A stretch of DNA of 26,789 nt, taken from NCBI GenBank assembly GCA_963592435.1, contig CAVAWT010000022.1:1-26789 (forward strand), written 5' to 3'. How positions within the stretch are numbered: position 1 is the first letter of the stretch; each line of letters starts with the position of its first letter. Made by a program: the position numbers and the translations under genes. Below, piece after piece: positions 6,360 to 13,101 of the stretch. Under the pieces are notes generated by a model. That model was not told the origin of the DNA. It saw only the letters and a program-made list of their open reading frames with translations, and searched no databases. Origin of the DNA: Phoenicibacter sp963592435 (GTDB lineage: Bacteria; Actinomycetota; Coriobacteriia; Coriobacteriales; Eggerthellaceae).

Positions 6360-9300
6360 CCTTTCGCTGGAACATAGAACAGAATGGTTTTTTGTGAAGA
6401 GATTTCGCGTTCTTCTTCTGTTTCGGCATTAGCTTTTAACTCAGAATAAAACTTGCTAAAGTCGTTTATTACTTTTACGCTAAGCGAGCCTTCTTCTCGT
6501 AGGTCTTTTTTAATTCTTCTTACCAATGCCTTAAAAGTAGCAAGCTCACGCCTTGTTTTAAGACATGACTCAATTATAGGTTGCAAATCTATATCTGAAA
6601 TATATTCGCTTATTGCCACAATTGCATCACGCTCTGAATCACTCAACTTTTCATGCGACCTTCCTTGTTCAGGAGCTTCAGTTTTGGCAGTTGCGCAAAC
6701 GCGTTCATCGTAAAGCGCGCGGTCAACGTTGATGTTGTCACGGACGCGCTCGTTGTCTGACGCGTCGGTTTTAATCATGTTCAAAGCGTGTCCGTCTTGA
6801 ATGAACTTTGCACTAACAACATGGCCTGCTTTCACAAAACTTCCAGCACGCGAGTTGTTTGCGCCTTCGCTTTCGCTAATTTCAAAAAACATGCAACTTG
6901 TCTGTTCAGAAGGACGGTCCCCAGTTGCAATCTTGTGAAGCGCAAGCGTGTTGTTTGCGTTTGAAGTTTTTGGAAGGTAGTTCCACTTTCCTGTTGGCAT
7001 CTTCTGAATCTTCTTGATTTCGTCGTCACTGGAATTTTTAAGGAAATCGCGCAGGTCGGCAATGAAATTCTCAGTCCAAGAAAGTTCGTCGTCCAAAACG
7101 CTCGACATGTCAGATGCCTTCTGCGCATTTTCAATGAACTCGATTGGGTTCGCCTCGCCCTGCTTCATGACGTCCTGGTCAAGACCGATTGTTTGGTTGA
7201 TGTTTTCAATTTTGTATTCAAGGCGCTTAACAAGGTTGAGGTAGGTCTCAAGTTGGTCTGTTGGTTTGCAATTTGCCACCGTTACCTTAGGAAACTTCGA
7301 CCCAAGCCTGTTAATGCGCCCATTTCGCTGAATCATGCGCACAGGGTTCCAGTGTAAATCGTAGTTCACAAGAACACCTGCGTCCTGCAAATTTTGCCCT
7401 TCAGAGAGAACGTCAGTTGCAAAGAGATATTGAATTTCAGTTTCTCCGTCCTTTAATTCATAGTTCTTTGACGTCGGAGAGAAAAGTTGCACCTTATGCT
7501 CGTTTTCTTTCGTTTGCCCAGAAATAAAAGCGCTGTAAGGCAACTTGTTCTTCAATTGCTTTTCGAGATATTTAATTGTGTCAGCAAAAAATGAAAACAC
7601 AAGAACTTTGCCATCTTGTTTCTCAAGGAACTCTTCAAATGCCTTAAGCTTCGGGTTTTCTTCAACAATTGGTCGAATTTTTTCGATGATTTCTTCGCAA
7701 ATTTGTTTGTCGCGCAAAATGTCAATTTTCATCTGCTCAATGTTAAAATCTTGAGGGTCTGCCTTAACTCTTTTAATTCCAGCCTCTTTTGCCTCATTGT
7801 TATCTTCAGAATTTTCAAGCGAGTTAACATATTCGTCGTAATCTCCAAAAGCAGACTCAATGTCTTCATCATAATCGTTTTCCAACGCAGACAAGTCTTT
7901 TAACGTCACAACATATCCAGCGTTCAACCACTTCTCAAATGCATTCAGGCGAGAAACGTAGTTTTCAATCGACTTTTTCAAAGCGTAAGTTGAACTTTCA
8001 ATGCGTTTCAGCCACGAAATGTGAACGATGTTGTGAATGGAAAGTTCGCTTTTAAGACGCAAATTTTTCTTTGCAACACCAGTCTCGTCAATCTCTTTAG
8101 GTGTTTTGCCCCAAACGTCGTGCTTGTAGACATCTGGGCGGTAAGGCACAAGACCAAGGCAACAAATTGCCTTAAACAGCTCCACAATCACGGAGCTTTC
8201 TTCTTCTGTTTTACGTTGTAATACGTTTGCCTTCTTAGCCTCTTCCAAGCAACTTTTAACGTATTTTTCATCGCGGTAGGCATTGAGCGGATGCTTTGAA
8301 AGTTGAGTTAAATTTTCAACAATGTCAACATTCAAATCACGCATTTTCAGCCCCTCGAACTCAAACGTTATGTTTTCGTTTGAATAGGAGTAATCAATGC
8401 TCTCAATTTTCGTCTCCGGAAACGCCATGTCATTCGGAAATTCAGCTTCAACACCAGCGCGAGTTGAACGAACGAGGTAGTGGCGAAGGCCACTGTCGAG
8501 CGTTGGACGGTACTTTTCCCAATCAAACTTCTCACCTTCGCGGCGACGCACAGTTTCAATCCTTCTCAGAGCCTCCATGAAATCGATCGACTCAATTTCT
8601 CCTCTGTTGTTAGGATACGGAACGGAGACACTTGTTAACTTTCCTTTGAGTCCCAGTTGCAACTGGTTCCCAAAATCAATCAAGCGGTTGTTGACTGGAG
8701 TTGCTGTTAGCAGCAAAACTTTTGCGTCCTCGTGCGCCTCGAGCATTTCTTCGATTGCATCGCGTCGGGTTGAGCTGGACGAGCGCAAGTTGTGCGCTTC
8801 GTCGATAACAAACAAATCAACATGTTTGTTCCGACGGAAATATTTCCTGTCATCCTCCGTTCGCTTTTGGATGTAATTTGAATTCTGCATGCTCAAAAGT
8901 TCGAAATCTCTGCTACTTTCAAGCCCAAGCACTTTTTCCAGGTCATCTTCCCACTGGGTCATGAGGGCTGCTGGAACAATTACACGAATTCGCGCGTTGT
9001 CGCGCTCGATGTAGTGCTTCATAACGGCACCTGCAGTGATTGTTTTGCCAAGACCAACACTGTCGGAGAGCATCGCCACTTTTTGACGTTCGAGCTTCTT
9101 GATTAGAATGCCAGCATTCCTGTTTTGAAAACTGTGAAGAACATCCTCGCTTTCAATCAATTTCGGAGTGTCGACCATTTCATCTGGGAAAACTTCCATT
9201 AAAGTTTTGATGTATGCTTCATAGGGCGAAAACGTTAAATCTCCCACTGGCGCAGTTTCCAAAATTTCCTTAAAATCGCCAGTCCACGGCACTGCTTCTT

Positions 9301-9898
9301 TGTCGTTCCAAAGTTCATTGAACCAAGTTAGGTGGCCATTTTGCTGTGTCTCATTCTTTGGTTCATATTGCACCTTTTGAGAGTCATATTCACAATAATC
9401 GAGCTCTGCGTTTGTGTTGAGCCCTGCATATGTGAAGTTCGATGAACCAATGATGCCTACCGCTCTTGGGCTTTCAAGGTTGCCAAAGATGTATGCCTTA
9501 GCATGAAGTCGAGGCTTTCTGAAAACTTTCACTTCAACAACGCCCTGTTCAATTAGTTCGCGAAGTCGCGTTGCAGTTTTTCTTAAAGTCCCAAGTTCGT
9601 CTTTCTCACATTCCAAATTCTCCAAGTCGTGCGAAAAGTTGTCATCTGGAAAAAGTTCGTCAGTTTCAAAAAGGTTCAACTTTTTCTGAAGGCGGTCAGG
9701 CATTGGTTCTTGGCCAATCAAAATTCGCACAGACTCGAATTTGCCAAGGTCATCAATTATGGCAGCCATCGCTTTTAAATCCCAATAGCCCGTGGCGACC
9801 GACAAATGTTTGAAGTCGCCAGAATTAACATGCATTTTTAGCACGTCGACCAAACAAAAGCGCTTATTGTCGATGAGTTGTGGGTCAGAAGATTTCAT
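6356..9898 (-). CDS. Phospholipase D-like nuclease domain fused to SF2/SNF2-family helicase
   Basis: This 1180-residue protein has two modules. Residues 1-200 form a PLD-like domain with a single HxK site (HAK at 132-134, then GSSNFT at 151-156), as in the BfiI and CglI/NgoAVII restriction nucleases; such proteins dimerise to build the active site. Residues about 250-900 are an SF2 helicase/translocase with motif I DSVGLGKT (279-286), DEAH (366-369), TAT (398-400), motif V LSEGQNLQ (831-838) and motif VI QRNGRINR (857-864). A coiled or helical insert (about 560-740) separates the two RecA lobes. The last 280 residues are unassigned. The start ATG lacks a ribosome site and lies 6 bases after TATAAT on the minus strand, so the mRNA may be leaderless. 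It is the likely ATP-dependent restriction subunit partnering the Eco57I-type methyltransferase (inference). Confidence 0.88.
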   Translation of the reverse strand: MKSSDPQLIDNKRFCLVDVLKMHVNSGDFKHLSVATGYWDLKAMAAIIDDLGKFESVRILIGQEPMPDRLQKKLNLFETDELFPDDNFSHDLENLECEKDELGTLRKTATRLRELIEQGVVEVKVFRKPRLHAKAYIFGNLESPRAVGIIGSSNFTYAGLNTNAELDYCEYDSQKVQYEPKNETQQNGHLTWFNELWNDKEAVPWTGDFKEILETAPVGDLTFSPYEAYIKTLMEVFPDEMVDTPKLIESEDVLHSFQNRNAGILIKKLERQKVAMLSDSVGLGKTITAGAVMKHYIERDNARIRVIVPAALMTQWEDDLEKVLGLESSRDFELLSMQNSNYIQKRTEDDRKYFRRNKHVDLFVIDEAHNLRSSSSTRRDAIEEMLEAHEDAKVLLLTATPVNNRLIDFGNQLQLGLKGKLTSVSVPYPNNRGEIESIDFMEALRRIETVRRREGEKFDWEKYRPTLDSGLRHYLVRSTRAGVEAEFPNDMAFPETKIESIDYSYSNENITFEFEGLKMRDLNVDIVENLTQLSKHPLNAYRDEKYVKSCLEEAKKANVLQRKTEEESSVIVELFKAICCLGLVPYRPDVYKHDVWGKTPKEIDETGVAKKNLRLKSELSIHNIVHISWLKRIESSTYALKKSIENYVSRLNAFEKWLNAGYVVTLKDLSALENDYDEDIESAFGDYDEYVNSLENSEDNNEAKEAGIKRVKADPQDFNIEQMKIDILRDKQICEEIIEKIRPIVEENPKLKAFEEFLEKQDGKVLVFSFFADTIKYLEKQLKNKLPYSAFISGQTKENEHKVQLFSPTSKNYELKDGETEIQYLFATDVLSEGQNLQDAGVLVNYDLHWNPVRMIQRNGRINRLGSKFPKVTVANCKPTDQLETYLNLVKRLEYKIENINQTIGLDQDVMKQGEANPIEFIENAQKASDMSSVLDDELSWTENFIADLRDFLKNSSDDEIKKIQKMPTGKWNYLPKTSNANNTLALHKIATGDRPSEQTSCMFFEISESEGANNSRAGSFVKAGHVVSAKFIQDGHALNMIKTDASDNERVRDNINVDRALYDERVCATAKTEAPEQGRSHEKLSDSERDAIVAISEYISDIDLQPIIESCLKTRRELATFKALVRRIKKDLREEGSLSVKVINDFSKFYSELKANAETEEEREISSQKTILFYVPAKG

Positions 9899-9904
9899 GG
9901 GTTA

Positions 9905-9910
9905 ATTATA
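9905..9910 (-). promoter_or_regulatory. Candidate -10 box for a leaderless helicase transcript
   Basis: On the minus strand TATAAT is followed by TAACCC and then the ATG of the helicase gene, placing the transcription start at or next to the start codon. No ribosome site precedes the ATG. No good -35 is present at 16-18 bp. Confidence 0.3.
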
Positions 9911-9928
9911 TATTAGCGAGTTAGAATC

Positions 9929-10089
9929 ATGGCTGCCATTCCTGCTCGTTAATTTCGGTCAATTCGCCCTGCGAACCGCCTTCGCTCAGGGTCACGCAAC
10001 ACCAGTGCGCTCACCTTCGCTCAGTCGCTTCTCGCGCGAATTGCCTCGAAATTTCCTTCGCAGGAGGTTTTTAGATTTATGGCTGCCAT
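9929..10089. repeat. 161-bp imperfect inverted-repeat element with ATGGCTGCCAT ends
   Basis: Both ends carry ATGGCTGCCAT (9929-9939 and 10079-10089), itself a palindrome with a central base. Inside, the blocks CCTGC (9941-9945), AATTTCG (9951-9957) and CAATTCGC (9960-9967) recur as reverse complements in mirrored order at 10060-10064, 10047-10053 and 10036-10043. The GC-richer centre has CCTTCGCTCAG twice (9979-9989 and 10014-10024) and a small GCGAA/TTCGC hairpin. It encodes no protein of size. It fills most of the gap between the helicase and ATPase genes and looks like a foldback or MITE-like unit, or a structured RNA. Confidence 0.6.
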
Positions 10090-10169
10090 AAGTCACACAC
10101 TATATTATGCAAAATCCTCCAAAGAATAGCGCACGCCTTTAAAGCTCCTATTTTGAGTAAAACCTTGAG

Positions 10170-11267
10170 TTATTCGTTTTCAAGCAGAAATTCTCGAAAG
10201 AAAGGCAATTCAAAGGCAACGCGTCCACGACCTCGGAATCCAATAACACCAGCGTCGATCAATCGTTTTCTGTATTGTGCAACTTGCGAATCGGACCAAC
10301 CAAGCCGGGAAACAAGGTCTGAAGTTCGTGTTTCGTCTTCATCTTGCAACATCGCACGCACAAATTTTTCGTCACCCTTGGAAAATTCACGGTAAGTAGC
10401 ATCCAAAATTCTTGACTTCATTTCCTCTTTTGCAACGGCGATGCCTTCTTGAAAATCCTCCTCAGAAATTTCTTTATTGGTTGGTCTAACATTCCAGCTT
10501 CTGTAGCCAACCAACTGTAGCATAAATGGAAATCCTGCAATAGAGAAAACCGCCTCGTCAAGACCTTTGTCATCAGCCGTCCGTCCATTTTCCGCAATCG
10601 TTCTCACAAGTGCGTCACGGACATCGAAATCGTTAATTTTAGAAAGCGTGAAGCCTTGTGCTCTTCTTAAAAAGGAAACTGTTTTGTCGCCCTGAATGCC
10701 AGAAACCTTTCCTGGCAAGCCTGCCATCATAAGAGACACCTTTCTGCCCTCTCTCACGAAGTGCTGATAGATTGCAACAAGTTCAACGAGTTCTGACAAC
10801 TCTGGATCAACTTCATCCACAGTTAAAAACAAGCCCGCATCAAATTCGCTCAACTCATCCAACACCTTTGCAACACGACTCCTCCAATTGGTTTTCTCTG
10901 AATTTGAATCGCTAACCGATACCCCCCCAACACCTGCAACTTGAACGCCTGTAATTCGCATTTTGTTTGAAGCCGACGCAAGATGAGAAGCTCTTTGTGT
11001 CAATGTGATCTCGATGTCTTCTAACATTCCAGGAAGGGCAGTCACGTTGACGCTAATCCAGCCCAAACTCTCAGCTTTGTTTGCAAGCACAGAGAGCAAC
11101 GTTGTTTTTCCTGTGCCCCTAGGACCCGAGAACAAACTTGTTAATTCTGGGGATCTCGATTTCTTCTCCAGTGCTCCCGTGATGTCTGCAATAATCTGCC
11201 TTCTTCCTGCAACATGCGTTGGAATTTCCCCAAAACTAGGCGTAAACGGATTTTCAAACTCGCTCAT
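10170..11267 (-). CDS. AAA-family ATPase with C-terminal winged-helix domain
   Basis: This 365-residue P-loop ATPase is of the ORC/Cdc6-like AAA type often called 'ATP-binding protein'. Walker A GPRGTGKT is at 48-55 and Walker B LFLTVDEVD at 146-154. A helical lid region follows, then a winged helix-turn-helix at about 305-355 (SDLVSRLGWSDSQVAQYRKRLIDAG). The gene has a strong ribosome site (AAGGAGG) before the ATG at 11265-11267. Its upstream region carries a five-unit repeat array that could be the binding site of its own product. It probably acts on DNA as a regulator or remodeller. It stands at the right edge of the defence island, 271 bases upstream of the helicase gene, and whether it belongs to that system is open. 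No nuclease or transposase motif is visible. Confidence 0.8.
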   Translation of the reverse strand: MSEFENPFTPSFGEIPTHVAGRRQIIADITGALEKKSRSPELTSLFSGPRGTGKTTLLSVLANKAESLGWISVNVTALPGMLEDIEITLTQRASHLASASNKMRITGVQVAGVGGVSVSDSNSEKTNWRSRVAKVLDELSEFDAGLFLTVDEVDPELSELVELVAIYQHFVREGRKVSLMMAGLPGKVSGIQGDKTVSFLRRAQGFTLSKINDFDVRDALVRTIAENGRTADDKGLDEAVFSIAGFPFMLQLVGYRSWNVRPTNKEISEEDFQEGIAVAKEEMKSRILDATYREFSKGDEKFVRAMLQDEDETRTSDLVSRLGWSDSQVAQYRKRLIDAGVIGFRGRGRVAFELPFFREFLLENE

Positions 11268-11311
11268 TACTTCCTCCTTAAATTTATTTGTCTATAAGTA
11301 TACCTAAATTC

Positions 11312-11391
11312 TTCTAAGTTTCTCTAAGGACTTCTAAGTTTCTCTAAGGAGTTCTAAGGAGTTCTAAGTTTCTCTAAGGAGTTCTAAGGAA
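11312..11391. repeat. Iteron-like tandem array upstream of the AAA ATPase gene
   Basis: Three 20-base units TTCTAAGTTTCTCTAAGGA(G/C) at 11312-11331, 11332-11351 and 11362-11381 are interleaved with two 10-base half units TTCTAAGGA(G/A) at 11352-11361 and 11382-11391. Every 10 bases there is a CTAAG core, so the cores fall roughly on one face of the helix. The array ends 44 bases before the ATPase start codon and covers the expected -35 region (a TATACT-like -10 follows on the minus strand). Confidence 0.85.
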
Positions 11392-11571
11392 CAAGAATTC
11401 GATCTGGGCAGTCATTTTTAAAACTTGTTACAAATTACACCCCAAAAAGTGAGATATTGCAAGCGTAGTAGTGGATTTGTCTAAGGAAGCGATTTGGGAA
11501 TTCGTCAATTTAAGGTTATTTTCAGTTAGTTTTTATATTCTTAAATTACGCTGGAAGACAGGAGGATTAAA

Positions 11572-12408
11572 ATGACAACCAACAGCGCAATTGCATCTCA
11601 AGAGTTCACTGGAATTTTTGAGAGAAAAGAAAAGAAATTTTTAATCGAACAAAAAAAGCTTGAGGCTTTTTTGAGCGAAATACATTCTCACTTAACGCCA
11701 GACGAGCGCGGAATCACGCAAGTGTCTTCACTTTATTATGACACGCCAGAAAACACACTCATTTCACGCTCTTTAGAAAAACCTACTTATAAAGAAAAGC
11801 TCCGCGTGCGTGCCTATGGCGACGTTACACGAGATTCGGTAGTGTTTGTTGAGCTCAAAAAAAAGTTTAAAGGAATTGTTTATAAGCGCAGATTTGCTTG
11901 TTCTTTGAGTGATGCCTATCTCTTCATGGAAGGAAACGATGTGAAGCCCATCTCGCTAGAAACTGGGGCGAGCACGGCCTCACTCAACAGAAACCTTATG
12001 GAAGTAAAGGCATGCAGAGACCGCTATTTTGGACTTACACCAAAGATGCTCATTGTGACAAACCGACTGGCGCTCTATTCAAATGATGACAGCGACGTTC
12101 GCATGACAATCGATTTTGAGCCTCGGTTCGACAATGAAAACTTGAAGCTTGAAGGGCATGCGAAGCACAAAAAATTGATTGACGATTGCATGTGCATCCT
12201 CGAGATCAAGTGCGCAAATGCTCTTCCGCTGTGGATGATTTCCGCCTTGTCAAAAATGCAGATTCATTCACAATCGTTTTCAAAATATGGGCATGCATTC
12301 AAAATCTCTCACGACGCGAATCTTATTTATGACGAATTAGAACAAAGGAGCAACGTTTCCGGTCACAGACCAAAACACGCTCAAAACAAGGAGGTAGCTT
12401 GTGTTTAA
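11572..12408 (+). CDS. VTC domain-containing polyphosphate polymerase
   Basis: This 278-residue protein matches the VTC tunnel domain that makes polyphosphate from ATP in yeast Vtc4. Visible signature parts are the first strand IFERKEKKF (15-23), SSLYYDTP (52-59), the basic KEKLRVRAY (74-82), VELKKKFKGIVYKRR (93-107), and late in the chain CILEIKCANALP followed by KMQIHSQSFSKYG. The alternating Arg/Lys on strands are the residues that line the phosphate tunnel in this family. GACAGGAGGATTAAA precedes the ATG. The gene overlaps the next by 8 bases. In bacteria this family often stands with a DUF4956 membrane protein, as here, suggesting synthesis coupled to membrane transfer (inference). It is not related to Ppk1 or Ppk2. 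Confidence 0.85.
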   Translation: MTTNSAIASQEFTGIFERKEKKFLIEQKKLEAFLSEIHSHLTPDERGITQVSSLYYDTPENTLISRSLEKPTYKEKLRVRAYGDVTRDSVVFVELKKKFKGIVYKRRFACSLSDAYLFMEGNDVKPISLETGASTASLNRNLMEVKACRDRYFGLTPKMLIVTNRLALYSNDDSDVRMTIDFEPRFDNENLKLEGHAKHKKLIDDCMCILEIKCANALPLWMISALSKMQIHSQSFSKYGHAFKISHDANLIYDELEQRSNVSGHRPKHAQNKEVACV

Positions 12409-13099
12409 CTCAGTTTTTTCAAGCATTTTAGCAACGACGGATAGCGGGACATCGTCACTGACACCATCGACTTTTCTCATTTGCTCGGTTGCCTCGCTCG
12501 CTCTTGGAGTCGTCATCGCACTTGTTTATATGTTCAAAAACAAGGCATCGAAGAGCTTTGTTGTGACAATTGCACTTCTGCCTTTCATCGTGCAGATGGT
12601 GATCGCACTTGTCAACGGCAACATTGGAGCTGGCATTGCTGTCATGGGCGTTTTTAACCTCGTCCGTTTTCGCTCAATCCCAGGATCTGCTAAAGACATA
12701 GGCACCGTTTTTATGGCGATGGCGGTTGGACTTGCAACAGGCATGGGATTCATAACGCTTGCGATCGCATTTACGATCCTTGTCGCGATCGCAAATGTGG
12801 GTCTGACCCTTTCGCCTCTCGGCGGGAAAATCAACGCTACCAAGAAGACTCTCAAGGTCACTGTTCCAGAAGATTTAGAATTCGACAAGGCTTTTGACGA
12901 CATCTTCGAGAAGTACACAACAGAAAGTGAACTCATCAGCGCAAAAACAACGAACCTAGGCGCACTTTATGAACTTGTTTTCGAGATAGCTTTAAGTGAC
13001 ACTTCGTCACTTAAGAAAATGATGGATGAAATTAGAATAAGAAATGGCAACTTGACTGTGCAATGCACAAGTCTGATTCAAACAAAGGAGACACTCTAA
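12401..13099 (+). CDS. DUF4956 integral membrane protein
   Basis: This 232-residue protein has about four hydrophobic helices in its first 140 residues (around 24-45, 52-70, 73-95 and 100-128), with the family signature FNLVRFRSIPGSAKDI (about 86-101) between them. A cytosolic alpha/beta-like tail (145-232) follows. The start is GTG at 12401-12403, supported by AAGGAGGT just upstream, and lies inside the end of the VTC gene, so translation is coupled. DUF4956 has no proven function. Its regular partnership with VTC-type polymerases suggests a channel or scaffold for polyphosphate, which is inference. It resembles MgtC-like membrane domains loosely in the order of helices and conserved Arg, but I do not claim homology. 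Confidence 0.85.
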   Translation: MFNSVFSSILATTDSGTSSLTPSTFLICSVASLALGVVIALVYMFKNKASKSFVVTIALLPFIVQMVIALVNGNIGAGIAVMGVFNLVRFRSIPGSAKDIGTVFMAMAVGLATGMGFITLAIAFTILVAIANVGLTLSPLGGKINATKKTLKVTVPEDLEFDKAFDDIFEKYTTESELISAKTTNLGALYELVFEIALSDTSSLKKMMDEIRIRNGNLTVQCTSLIQTKETL

Positions 13100-13101
13100 A
13101 C

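Noticed and set aside
262..11267. BREX or DISARM locus
   Set aside because: No PglZ-type phosphatase, BrxC/BrxL, DrmA or DrmB (DUF1998) protein is present, and the methyltransferase lacks enough PglX context. Only the helicase and methyltransferase classes overlap in type.
11312..11391. CRISPR array
   Set aside because: Units are directly adjacent without unique spacers and no cas genes are present.
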